A stretch of DNA of 64,000 nt. Source: an uncultured Eubacteriales bacterium. Lineage in GTDB: Bacteria; Bacillota; Clostridia; Oscillospirales; CAG-272. The stretch spans positions 22,836 through 86,835 of the forward strand of contig CAKRQU010000003.1 of assembly GCA_934394585.1 (NCBI GenBank). Reading direction: 5' to 3'. The translations under genes and the position numbers were made by a program. The notes under the pieces were generated by a model. That model had not been told where the DNA came from, ran no database searches, and saw only the letters and a list, made by a program, of their open reading frames with translations. Shown piece after piece: positions 1 through 8,086 of this stretch; position 1 is the stretch's first letter; the number at the start of each line of letters is the position of its first letter.

Positions 1-1204
1 GCAGTCTGTGTATGGTTTTAGCTTCCTCTCCGGAACTCTGCGACATGCGTTTTGCCGCGCGTCCCGTGGGAGCGGCGAGCGCTATGCGAAGTCCCATCGC
101 GTCGAAAACGCGGATTATCGCGCGCACCACCGTGGTTTTACCGGTGCCGGGTCCGCCCGTCAGCACAAAAACACCGTTGCTCGACGCCTGACATATAGCG
201 CGCTTCTGCAAAACGGCGTATTCTATTTCCGCCTCGCGTTCCGCCATCGCTATCAGCGGCAGAACGTTTTCTTCGCCTATATTTTTTCCCACGCGGTCCA
301 GCTCGCACAGCTTTTCCGAAATATATTTTTCCGCTTCATAGTAATTTCTCAGATAGACGCATTTCATTCCGTCGCGCTTTACGCATACGGTTTCGCCGCG
401 CGCACAGAGTGCCGCCGCTTCGTCCTCCGTTTCGTTTATGTCGCAGGCGAGCAGCCTGTTTGCCGTCACGCAGAGCTTGTCCAGCGGAAGAAAGGAATGT
501 CCGTTTGCCGCGGCATTGTGCATGAGAACATATTTCAGTCCCATGGCTATACGCTCGGGCGCATTTTTCTTCATGCCGAGATCCTTTGCTATGGCATCTG
601 CCTTTTCAAAACCAACGCCGTATATTTCCCCGCAGAGAATGTACGGATTCTGCTTTATGCGTTCCACCGCACCGTTGCCCCATTTTTTGTATATGCGCGC
701 CGCCGTGGAGGGACCGAAATATTCGCGGCAGAACATCATCACGTTTCTCATGCCGAATTGCTGCGCAAAAGAAGCGCTTATCTGCTCCGCCTTTTTCGGC
801 GATATCCCGGGGATTTCCGTGAGCCACTGCGGATTATGCTCGATCACATCGAAGCTTTCCGCGCCGAATTGCGAAACTATCCTCTGCGCCGTCACTTTTC
901 CTATGCCGCGTATCGCGCCCGAGGCGAGATATTTCAGTATGGCTGTTTCCGTGGCGGGCAATTGCTTTTCGTAAAATTCCACCTTGAACTGCCTGCCGAA
1001 AGAGGCATGGTTTACCCATGTGCCGAGTGCGGAAACGGTTTCGCCTTCCGAAAGGTACGGCATATTGCCGACCAGCACGAAAAGCTCGTCGGAGGGCGTG
1101 AATATCTCGCATACCGTGTATCCGTTTTCTTCGTTCTGATATATTATTTTTTCCACGGAGCCTTCTATGTGCAAAAGCTCCTCTTTTTCTTTTTCAAAAC
1201 CCAC
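1..1204 (-). CDS. recD2: RecD2-type ATP-dependent DNA helicase (partial, C-terminus beyond window)
   Basis: ATP-dependent 5'-3' DNA helicase of the RecD2/TraA branch of superfamily 1, expected to act in recombination and repair without RecBC. Read on the minus strand, the N-terminus has the family's OB-like start (IEGSVEKIIYQNEENGYTV), followed by a helix-hairpin-helix region (GIGKVTAQRI, PGISPKKAEQI) and then a Walker A motif GGPGTGKTTVV encoded at about 127-165. About 401 codons are visible of a protein usually 720-850 residues long; motor domain 2 lies off the left edge. No ATG is available after the in-frame TAG upstream. I start at GTG 1204, which has GAGGA eight bases before it; a TTG 21 bases further upstream is the alternative. 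The stop of the upstream small membrane protein lies 10 bases away, so the two are probably co-transcribed. The family call is secure, the start is not. Confidence 0.88.
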   Translation of the reverse strand, partial: MGFEKEKEELLHIEGSVEKIIYQNEENGYTVCEIFTPSDELFVLVGNMPYLSEGETVSALGTWVNHASFGRQFKVEFYEKQLPATETAILKYLASGAIRGIGKVTAQRIVSQFGAESFDVIEHNPQWLTEIPGISPKKAEQISASFAQQFGMRNVMMFCREYFGPSTAARIYKKWGNGAVERIKQNPYILCGEIYGVGFEKADAIAKDLGMKKNAPERIAMGLKYVLMHNAAANGHSFLPLDKLCVTANRLLACDINETEDEAAALCARGETVCVKRDGMKCVYLRNYYEAEKYISEKLCELDRVGKNIGEENVLPLIAMAEREAEIEYAVLQKRAICQASSNGVFVLTGGPGTGKTTVVRAIIRVFDAMGLRIALAAPTGRAAKRMSQSSGEEAKTIHRL

Positions 1205-1214
1205 TTTTTCTTCC

Positions 1215-1535
1215 TCAAACAAGTCTGATACGTATATTCCCGTGCTTTTTCGCAAAACTCTGCGCTATATAAAGATTATCATCAAAATGCCTGTCGTCGC
1301 GCTCTATATTAATCACTATGGGAAAGCCCGCGCGCGGGCACGCAAATATACTGCATCTTATATAATACTCCAGATTTTCGTAATTTGCAAATATTTCCAC
1401 GCAATTTTCTTTAATTTTTACAAACTCGCTTTTTTCTATTTCGTTTTCCGCAAAAAAAGCCATCATCGCATACAGAAAAAAGTACAATACGAGCGCTACA
1501 GCCAGCGCACACAAAACGGAAATTGCAATATTCAT
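1215..1535 (-). CDS. small single-pass membrane protein, unknown function
   Basis: A 106-residue protein that I do not recognise. It starts with ATG at 1535 behind AGAGG (spacing about eight). The first 30 residues form one strongly hydrophobic segment (ISVLCALAVALVLYFFLYA), followed by an acidic/lysine-rich stretch and a soluble C-terminus containing CPRAGFPIVINIERDDR. This suggests a membrane-anchored protein with about 75 residues on one side of the membrane. The longer in-frame extension to 1682 has no ribosome binding site and overlaps the divergent rex promoter region, so I rejected it. The recD2 start lies 10 bases downstream, suggesting one transcript; whether the two are functionally linked is unknown. 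Confidence 0.7.
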   Translation of the reverse strand: MNIAISVLCALAVALVLYFFLYAMMAFFAENEIEKSEFVKIKENCVEIFANYENLEYYIRCSIFACPRAGFPIVINIERDDRHFDDNLYIAQSFAKKHGNIRIRLV

Positions 1536-1744
1536 GAAAAAAACCTCTTTTTTCTCTTTCCGATATACCGTATTATATGAAAAGCGCATTTTTGCGTGCA
1601 TCGGCTTTTTCGCACAAAGCGGGGAAAAATATTCGGTACCGGTTATATCGATATATACAATACCGATATGTAAAATCGACAATTCCCAAAATATTTTTTA
1701 TATTATATAATGTATACGGATAATAATATATTTCACGGAGGGCA

Positions 1745-2356
1745 ATGATGAAGCAAAACGAAATATCGCGTGCCACCATGGGCAGGCTACCCGCTTATCT
1801 CGGCTGCGTAAAAGCTTTGCCGGAGGGCACGGGATACATATCCGCCACCGCCGTCGCCTCCGCGCTCGGTCTGGGCGAGGTCCAGGTGAGAAAGGATCTT
1901 TCCGTCGTATGCGGCGCGGGCAAACCGAAAACCGGATATGAAGTGGCAAAACTTCGCGAATCTCTGGAATCCGCGCTCGGAATGAACCGTGCCTGCGAGG
2001 CTGTGATAGTCGGCGCGGGCAGGCTCGGCTGTGCACTTCTCGGGTACGGCGGCTTTTCCGAATACGGAATAACAATATCGCACGCTTTTGATACGGACAG
2101 CACAAAATATTCCGATGCCGTGCGTCCTCTTTCCGAGCTTCCCTCGTATTGCAGGATGCGTCAGATAGAACTGGGCGTGATCACCGTGCCGCACGACGCC
2201 GCGCAGGAAACGGCGGATCTGCTGGTGAAAAGCGGCGTGCGCGCTATATGGAATTTTTCCTCGGCGCGGCTGAATGTACCGGACGGAGTGGATGTGCGCA
2301 ACGAAAGTCTGGCGCTTTCTCTCGCGCAGCTCCGCCAGAAAGTAGAAAACCACTGA
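1745..2356 (+). CDS. rex: Rex redox-sensing transcriptional repressor
   Basis: NADH/NAD+-sensing repressor; in Firmicutes Rex releases DNA when NADH rises, switching on fermentation genes such as adhE and hydrogenases. The 203 residues match the family length. The N-terminus is a winged helix (ISATAVASALGLGEVQVRKDLS), and the Rossmann domain begins near residue 86 with VIVGAGRLGCALLGY. The C-terminus has the swapped-helix region after NFSSARL. Start: two consecutive ATGs (1745 and 1748) behind GGAGGG. It is the first gene of a nine-gene run that includes adhE 32 bases downstream, so Rex likely controls its own operon. I could not see a clear TTGTTAA-N4-TTAACAA operator upstream; a 12-bp palindrome at 1644-1655 is the only symmetric site noticed. 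The family call is secure; the target set is inferred. Confidence 0.93.
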   Translation: MMKQNEISRATMGRLPAYLGCVKALPEGTGYISATAVASALGLGEVQVRKDLSVVCGAGKPKTGYEVAKLRESLESALGMNRACEAVIVGAGRLGCALLGYGGFSEYGITISHAFDTDSTKYSDAVRPLSELPSYCRMRQIELGVITVPHDAAQETADLLVKSGVRAIWNFSSARLNVPDGVDVRNESLALSLAQLRQKVENH

Positions 2357-2388
2357 AAAAATACGGCAAACGCCAAGGAGGAACCCAA

Positions 2389-5106
2389 ATGGAAACAAAC
2401 GGCAAAAAGGCAATCGACAGCGTGGATTCGCTGAAGGAAGCCCTCGCCCGCGTAAGAGAAGCGCAGAAAAAATACGCTTCCTATACGCAGGAGCAGGTAG
2501 ACGCTATTTTCAAAGCGGCAGCCATCGCCGCAAATATGGCAAGAATCCCCCTCGCAAAAATGGCTGTGGCTGAAACCGGCATGGGCATAGTCGAAGACAA
2601 AGTGATCAAAAACAACTATGCGGCAGAATATATTTACAATGCATACAGACGCACGAAAACCTGCGGCGTCATAGAAGAAGACAAAGCTTACGGCATAAAG
2701 AAAATTGCCGAGCCGATCGGCGTGATTGCCGCCGTCATCCCGACGACAAATCCCACATCCACGGCGATTTTCAAAACGCTTCTCGCGCTGAAAACGAGAA
2801 ACGCCATAATAATCAGCCCTCATCCGAGAGCGAAAGAAAGCACGGCAGCCGCGGCAAGGATTGTTCTCGATGCCGCCGTGCGTGCGGGCGCTCCCGAGGG
2901 CATAATCGACTGGATAGACACGCCGAGCCTCGAAATGACGGGGCTACTGATGAAGGAAGCCGATATCATTCTCGCAACCGGCGGTCCCGGCATGGTAAAA
3001 GCCGCCTATTCCAGCGGCAAACCCGCCATAGGCGTCGGCGCGGGAAATACTCCCGCCATAATCGACGACAGCGCGGATACGGTTCTCGCGGTGAATTCGA
3101 TAATACATTCCAAAACGTTTGACAACGGCATGATATGCGCCTCAGAGCAGTCGGTGGTAGTTCTCGACGGAATATATGACGCGGTAAAAACGGAATTTGC
3201 CTCGCGCGGTTGTTTCTTCCTTTCCACCGATGAAACGGAAAGGATGAGAAAGACAATCATCACAAACGGCGCGCTGAATGCTAAAATAGTCGGTCAGAGC
3301 GCAGCGAAAATAGCGGAGCTTGCGGGAGTGAAAGTCCCCGCCGGCACAAAAATACTGATAGGCGAAGTGGAAAGCACCGATCTTTCCGAAGAGTTTGCCC
3401 ATGAAAAGCTTTCCCCCGTGCTCGCCATGTACCGCGCAAAAGATGCGGAAGATGCTTTTTGCAAGGCGGAGCAGCTGATAGCCGACGGCGGCTACGGTCA
3501 CACATCTTCGATTTACCTGAATGAACAGACGGCAAAGGAAAAGCTCGACGAATTTCAGCGCCGCATGAAAACCTGCCGCATTCTCGTGAATATGCCCGCT
3601 TCTCAGGGAGCGATAGGCGACCTGTACAATTTCAAACTCACCCCGTCGCTGACGCTGGGCTGCGGCTCGTGGGGCGGAAACAGCGTTTCCGAAAACGTCG
3701 GCGTAAAACACCTGCTGAATATAAAAACAGTTGCGGAAAGGAGAGAAAATATGCTTTGGTTCCGTGCACCCGAAAAGGTATATATCAAAAAAGGCTGCCT
3801 GCCCGTCGCTCTCGACGAGCTGAAAACAGTACTCGGCAAAAAGCGTGTTTTCATCGTGACCGACTCTTTCCTCTATCGCAACGGATATACCAAGCCGATA
3901 ACGGACAAACTCGATGAAATGGGCATCGCACATACCGAATTTTTCGATGTGGAGCCGGATCCCACGCTCGCCTGCGCGGTAGCCGGCGCAAATCGTATGC
4001 ATGCTTTCGCCCCCGATTGCATAATAGCTCTGGGCGGCGGCTCGGCTATGGATGCGGGCAAGATAATGTGGGTTCTCTATGAGCATCCCGAAGCCGATTT
4101 CATGGATATGGCGATGCGCTTTATCGATATAAGAAAAAGAGTTTACACATTCCCGAAAATGGGCGAAAAGGCATATTTCATCGCCGTGCCCACCTCGGCG
4201 GGTACGGGCAGCGAGGTTACTCCCTTTGCCGTCATCACCGATGAGAAAACAGGCATAAAATATCCTCTCGCCGATTACGAGCTGATGCCGGATATGGCGA
4301 TAGTCGATACCGATTTCCACATGAGTGCGCCGCGCGGTCTTACAGCCGCTTCCGGCATAGACGCTGTGACCCACGCGCTGGAAGCTTACGCTTCCGTGAT
4401 GGCTACGGATTATACCGACGGGCTCGCCCTGCGCGCGCTGAAAATAATATTCGAATATCTGCCGAGAGCTTACGACAACGGTGCTTCCGATATCGAAGCG
4501 CGCGAGAAAATGGCAAATGCCGCCACCATGGCGGGCATGGCTTTTGCAAATGCTTTTCTCGGCGTATGCCATTCCATGGCGCATAAGCTCGGCGCTTTTC
4601 ATCATCTGCCGCACGGCATAGCAAATGCGCTGATGATAGAGGAGGTTCTCCGCTTCAATGCTTCCGAAGCGCCCGTGAAAATGGGCACATTCCCGCAGTA
4701 CGATCATCCGCATACGCTTTCGCGCTATGCCGAGGTAGCCGATTATCTCGGGCTCGGCGGCAAAACCGAAAGCGAAAAGCTGGAGCTCCTGATAAAAGCC
4801 GTAAATTCTCTGAAAGAACGAGTGGGCATAAAGAAATCCATCCGTGAATACAACATAGATGAAAAGGATTTCCTCGAAAAGCTGGACGCCATGACAGAGC
4901 AGGCTTTTGACGATCAGTGCACCGGCGCAAATCCGCGCTATCCGCTGATGAGCGAAATAAAAGAAATGTATCTCGCCGCATACTACGGCAAGACGCATTT
5001 TGCCGATCCCGATATGCCGAAAGCATCAGACGCTTTCCGCGAGGACGACAGCCGCAATTTCAAACAGGCTTACCGCCGCGCCAGAAGCGGAATGGGCAAA
5101 ATCTGA
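2389..5106 (+). CDS. adhE: bifunctional acetaldehyde-CoA / alcohol dehydrogenase AdhE
   Basis: Converts acetyl-CoA to acetaldehyde and then to ethanol using two NADH, regenerating NAD+ in fermentation; AdhE forms cytoplasmic helical filaments (spirosomes). It has 905 residues, normal for the family (about 870-900). Residues 1-440 are the CoA-acylating aldehyde dehydrogenase with the catalytic cysteine at 250 (NGMICASEQS). From about 455 the iron-dependent alcohol dehydrogenase follows, with GGGSAMDAGK for NAD binding and the metal-binding stretch GVCHSMAHKLGAFHHLPHG. The ATG at 2389 is preceded by AAGGAGG; the open frame runs further upstream but overlaps rex out of frame. Placement directly behind rex fits the classical Rex-controlled adhE. 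The next gene starts 16 bases downstream. Confidence 0.97.
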   Translation: METNGKKAIDSVDSLKEALARVREAQKKYASYTQEQVDAIFKAAAIAANMARIPLAKMAVAETGMGIVEDKVIKNNYAAEYIYNAYRRTKTCGVIEEDKAYGIKKIAEPIGVIAAVIPTTNPTSTAIFKTLLALKTRNAIIISPHPRAKESTAAAARIVLDAAVRAGAPEGIIDWIDTPSLEMTGLLMKEADIILATGGPGMVKAAYSSGKPAIGVGAGNTPAIIDDSADTVLAVNSIIHSKTFDNGMICASEQSVVVLDGIYDAVKTEFASRGCFFLSTDETERMRKTIITNGALNAKIVGQSAAKIAELAGVKVPAGTKILIGEVESTDLSEEFAHEKLSPVLAMYRAKDAEDAFCKAEQLIADGGYGHTSSIYLNEQTAKEKLDEFQRRMKTCRILVNMPASQGAIGDLYNFKLTPSLTLGCGSWGGNSVSENVGVKHLLNIKTVAERRENMLWFRAPEKVYIKKGCLPVALDELKTVLGKKRVFIVTDSFLYRNGYTKPITDKLDEMGIAHTEFFDVEPDPTLACAVAGANRMHAFAPDCIIALGGGSAMDAGKIMWVLYEHPEADFMDMAMRFIDIRKRVYTFPKMGEKAYFIAVPTSAGTGSEVTPFAVITDEKTGIKYPLADYELMPDMAIVDTDFHMSAPRGLTAASGIDAVTHALEAYASVMATDYTDGLALRALKIIFEYLPRAYDNGASDIEAREKMANAATMAGMAFANAFLGVCHSMAHKLGAFHHLPHGIANALMIEEVLRFNASEAPVKMGTFPQYDHPHTLSRYAEVADYLGLGGKTESEKLELLIKAVNSLKERVGIKKSIREYNIDEKDFLEKLDAMTEQAFDDQCTGANPRYPLMSEIKEMYLAAYYGKTHFADPDMPKASDAFREDDSRNFKQAYRRARSGMGKI

Positions 5107-5122
5107 AACGGAGGCGAAATAA

Positions 5123-5872
5123 ATGTTACCGGACAGAATAATTGCCGTGAGAAACAATAAAACAGTGTATCGCGACGGCGATCTGTGCATGAAGGTTTTC
5201 TGCGAAGGCTATCCGAAAGCCGCCGTGCTGAGCGAAGCGCTGAAGCAGTCGCTCGCGGAGGAAACGCCGCTCTGCGTACCGAAAATACGCGCCGTCACTC
5301 TGACGGACGGAAAATGGACGATAATTTCGGATTATATCCGCGGGAAAACGCTCGATCGTTTAATCGAAGAAAATCCCGACAAAAAAGACGAATATCTCGG
5401 CATTTTCATAGATACGCAGCTCACGATACTCGGCACGCCGTGCCCTCTTCTGCCGAAGCTGCGCGACAAAATGGACAGAAAAATCCTCGAAACGGATTTC
5501 GATGCCACCGTGCGCTACGAGTTGCATGCGCGCCTCGACGCCATGCCGAAAAAAAGTCAGCTCTGCCACGGAGATTTCAATTTATCAAATGTCATCATTT
5601 CCGATGATAAAAAACCGTATATTCTCGATTGGGCGCATGCCACGCAGGGCAATGCCGAAGCGGACGCCGCGAGAACATATCTGCTTTTCTGGCTCGCGGG
5701 AGATATCGCCGGAGCGGAAAGATATCTGGCGCTTTTCTGTGCAAAAAGCGGCGCCGAAAAGCAGGATATACAAAAATGGATGCCCATAGTCGCCGCCTCG
5801 CAGACGGTAAAGGGCAATGAAAAAGAACGCGAGTTCCTCAACAGCTGGGTGAACGTCGTCGATTATGAATAA
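5123..5872 (+). CDS. APH/choline-kinase-like phosphotransferase
   Basis: A 249-residue protein of the aminoglycoside phosphotransferase/choline kinase fold. The catalytic loop CHGDFNLSNVI (residues 148-158) and the metal-binding ILDWAHA (167-173, where DFG would be in protein kinases) are both intact, so it should transfer phosphate from ATP to a small hydroxyl-bearing molecule. The N-lobe is short and there is no classical glycine-rich loop, as in many APH members. The substrate cannot be told from sequence. It sits 16 bases after adhE and 24 before the first ferredoxin-like gene, inside a redox/hydrogen operon, so resistance to an antibiotic is an unlikely role. RBS GGAGG precedes ATG 5123. 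The fold is well supported, the function is open. Confidence 0.82.
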   Translation: MLPDRIIAVRNNKTVYRDGDLCMKVFCEGYPKAAVLSEALKQSLAEETPLCVPKIRAVTLTDGKWTIISDYIRGKTLDRLIEENPDKKDEYLGIFIDTQLTILGTPCPLLPKLRDKMDRKILETDFDATVRYELHARLDAMPKKSQLCHGDFNLSNVIISDDKKPYILDWAHATQGNAEADAARTYLLFWLAGDIAGAERYLALFCAKSGAEKQDIQKWMPIVAASQTVKGNEKEREFLNSWVNVVDYE

Positions 5873-5896
5873 TTTTTTAAAAGGAGAAATAAAAAA

Positions 5897-6136
5897 ATGA
5901 AAGTAACAGTTTGCATCGGTTCGTCCTGCCACATAAAAGGATCACGTCAGGTAGTGGAAGGACTCCAGTATCTCATAGCAAAAGAAAATCTCGGCGACAA
6001 AGTCGATCTCGGCGGTACATTCTGCATGGGCAGATGTCAGGAGGGCGTATGCGTGACGGTGGACGGAGAATTTCACTCCGTTTCCCCCGATACACTCGAA
6101 GAGTTTTTCAATAAGGAAATAAAGGCAAAGGTATAA
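5897..6136 (+). CDS. thioredoxin-like [2Fe-2S] mini-ferredoxin (NuoE/HydC C-domain type)
   Basis: A 79-residue stand-alone version of the thioredoxin-fold [2Fe-2S] domain found at the C-terminus of NuoE/HydA-gamma subunits. Cysteines 6, 11, 43 and 47 follow the family spacing C-x4-C ... C-x3-C (CIGSSC, FCMGRC), with an extra Cys52. It probably shuttles single electrons to or from the hydrogenase-type proteins encoded downstream. RBS AAAAGGAGAAAT precedes the ATG. The stop is followed after three bases by a second, similar gene. Length and context exclude a full NuoE, which also has a helical N-terminal domain. Confidence 0.88.
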   Translation: MKVTVCIGSSCHIKGSRQVVEGLQYLIAKENLGDKVDLGGTFCMGRCQEGVCVTVDGEFHSVSPDTLEEFFNKEIKAKV

Positions 6137-6139
6137 AAA

Positions 6140-6409
6140 ATGGTTTTTGTCGAAGTTTGCGTTGGAAGCTCGTGCCATCTGAAAGGCGCTCCCGAAATAG
6201 CAGAGCTTCTGCAAAAATACATAGCAGACAACGGTCTGGAGGATGAAATAGTCCTCTCCGGCAGCTTCTGCACGGGAAAATGCAACAGAATAGGCGTAAC
6301 CGTCACTGTGGGTGACAATATATATACAGGCATAACAAAAGATACGTTCCGCGATTTCTGGAACGATAAAATAATGCCGGCGGTAAAGGCGGCAAGGGAG
6401 GGAAATTAA
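6140..6409 (+). CDS. second thioredoxin-like [2Fe-2S] mini-ferredoxin
   Basis: An 89-residue paralogue of the preceding gene with the same cluster pattern: Cys7 and Cys12 (CVGSSC), Cys44 and Cys48 (FCTGKC). The two proteins are clearly homologous yet diverged, suggesting distinct partners, for example one for the sensory hydrogenase and one for the catalytic one (inference). It starts three bases after the previous stop and its own stop abuts the ATG of the sensory hydrogenase (6410), so translational coupling is likely. No separate promoter is visible. Confidence 0.87.
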   Translation: MVFVEVCVGSSCHLKGAPEIAELLQKYIADNGLEDEIVLSGSFCTGKCNRIGVTVTVGDNIYTGITKDTFRDFWNDKIMPAVKAAREGN

Positions 6410-8086
6410 ATGGCAAATTGCCTCACTCTCAAAAAATCAAACTGCAAAAACTGCTATAAATGCATACGCCACTGCCCTGTGAAATCCATACGTTTTTCGG
6501 GCAATCAGGCGCATATCATAGGAAACGAATGTATCCTCTGCGGTCAGTGCTTTGTCGTTTGCCCGCAGAATGCGAAGCAGATAGTGGACGATACGGAAAA
6601 AGTAAAGGTTCTCATCATGTCCGGCTCACCGGTATATGTCAGCCTCGCCCCCTCGTTTGTCGCAAATTATCGCGGCATAGGTATAGAGGGCATGCGCAAA
6701 GCGCTGAAAAAGCTCGGTTTTGCCGACGCCGAAGAAACGGCGATAGGCGCCACTATAGTAAAAACGGAATATGAGAACATGCTCGCGGACGGCACCCGTG
6801 ACGTGGTGATATCATCCTGCTGCCATTCGATAAACCTGCTCATTCAGAAATATTTTCCGAAAGAGCTGGAATATCTCGCCGATGTTCTTTCCCCGATGCA
6901 GGCGCATTGCGAAGATATCAAGCGCCGCCATCCCGATGCCAAAACGGTTTTCATAGGTCCGTGCGTGGCGAAAAAGGATGAGGCGGAATATTACGAAGGC
7001 ATAGTCGATGCGGCGATAACATTCGAGGATCTCACAAAATGGCTGGAAGCCGAGCATATCACGCTCGAAGCCGACCCCGATAAAAACGAAGAAAGCCGCG
7101 CGCGCTTTTTCCCGACTACCGGCGGCATACTGAAAACAATGGCGCAGAATGCGCCGGGCTATACATACATGGCGATAGACGGCGTGGAAAACTGCATGGC
7201 GGCTCTGCGCGATATCGAAAGCGGAAAGCTGCACAAATGCTTTGTCGAAATGTCGGCATGCATAGGCAGCTGCATCAGCGGACCGGTAATGGAAAAATAT
7301 CACCGCTCACCCGTTTCCGATTATATCGCGATAGCCGAGGCGGCGGGCAAAAAAGATTTCCCAGTGGAGCAGCCCGATTCCGTGGAGCTGCGCAAAGTGA
7401 TGGAGCCGATAGAACGGCGCTACGGCACCCCCAGCGAAGCGGAAATAGCCGAAATTCTGCGCAAAATGGGCAAAACACGTCCCGAGGACGAGCTGAACTG
7501 CGGTTCCTGCGGTTACGACACCTGCCGCGAAAAGGCTATAGCCATCTACCACGGCAAAGCGGAAATTTCCATGTGTCTGCCGTATCTGAAGGATAAAGCG
7601 GAAAGCTTTTCCGACTGCATCGTAAGCAATACGCCGAACGGTCTTATCGTTCTCAACGAGGCGCTGGAGGTTCAGCAGATAAACGACGCGGCGAGAAGGA
7701 TAATGAATATCCGCTCCGCCTCGGATGTGCTGGGCGATCAGGTGATACGCATACTCGATCCCTCCATATTCATGCAGGCGCTGGAAACGAAACGCAATAT
7801 ACGCGACAAACGCACATATCTCGCCGAATATAAAAAATACGTGGAGCAGACTGTAATCTACGACGATACGTATCATCTGCTGATATGCATAATGCGCGAC
7901 GTGACCGACGAGGAAAACGAAAAGGAAAAGAAAGAAGATATCAGCCGCCAGACTGTGGAAATAGCCGATAAGGTAGTGGAAAAGCAGATGCGCATAGTGC
8001 AGGATATCGCTTCCCTGCTGGGCGAAACCGCGGCGGAAACCAAAATAGCGCTGACAAAGCTCAAGGAGAGTATCACCAATGAATGA
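6410..8086 (+). CDS. sensory [FeFe]-hydrogenase with Fe-S and PAS domains (group C, HydS/HfsB type)
   Basis: A 558-residue [FeFe]-hydrogenase homologue of the regulatory kind. Domain order: two [4Fe-4S] motifs (CKNCYKCIRHCP, residues 12-22; CILCGQCFVVCP, 41-52); an H-cluster domain with divergent loops SSCCHS (135-140), GPCVAKK (183-189) and MSACIGSC (281-288); a further cysteine module near 364-389 (NCGSCGYDTC ... C); and a PAS domain from about 400 to 510 ending in a helical tail. In catalytic hydrogenases loop 1 is SCCP, so the His after CC is a deviation. Group C enzymes are thought to sense H2 and signal through linked kinases or phosphatases; here a SpoIIE-type phosphatase gene overlaps its 3' end by eight bases. 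It is cytoplasmic, with no signal peptide. Sensor status is inferred from architecture and context. Confidence 0.9.
   Translation: MANCLTLKKSNCKNCYKCIRHCPVKSIRFSGNQAHIIGNECILCGQCFVVCPQNAKQIVDDTEKVKVLIMSGSPVYVSLAPSFVANYRGIGIEGMRKALKKLGFADAEETAIGATIVKTEYENMLADGTRDVVISSCCHSINLLIQKYFPKELEYLADVLSPMQAHCEDIKRRHPDAKTVFIGPCVAKKDEAEYYEGIVDAAITFEDLTKWLEAEHITLEADPDKNEESRARFFPTTGGILKTMAQNAPGYTYMAIDGVENCMAALRDIESGKLHKCFVEMSACIGSCISGPVMEKYHRSPVSDYIAIAEAAGKKDFPVEQPDSVELRKVMEPIERRYGTPSEAEIAEILRKMGKTRPEDELNCGSCGYDTCREKAIAIYHGKAEISMCLPYLKDKAESFSDCIVSNTPNGLIVLNEALEVQQINDAARRIMNIRSASDVLGDQVIRILDPSIFMQALETKRNIRDKRTYLAEYKKYVEQTVIYDDTYHLLICIMRDVTDEENEKEKKEDISRQTVEIADKVVEKQMRIVQDIASLLGETAAETKIALTKLKESITNE

Noticed and set aside
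8..1228. 406-codon open frame on the plus strand
   Set aside because: It lies opposite the recD2 reading frame, which has clear helicase motifs; the plus-strand translation has no recognisable domain and no ribosome binding site.
1536..1744. Classical Rex operator TTGTTAA-N4-TTAACAA
   Set aside because: Searched by eye in the rex upstream region; no match, only unrelated palindromes.
3142..4998. 618-codon minus-strand open frame inside adhE
   Set aside because: Shadow of the strong codon bias of adhE; the sense strand encodes an intact AdhE.
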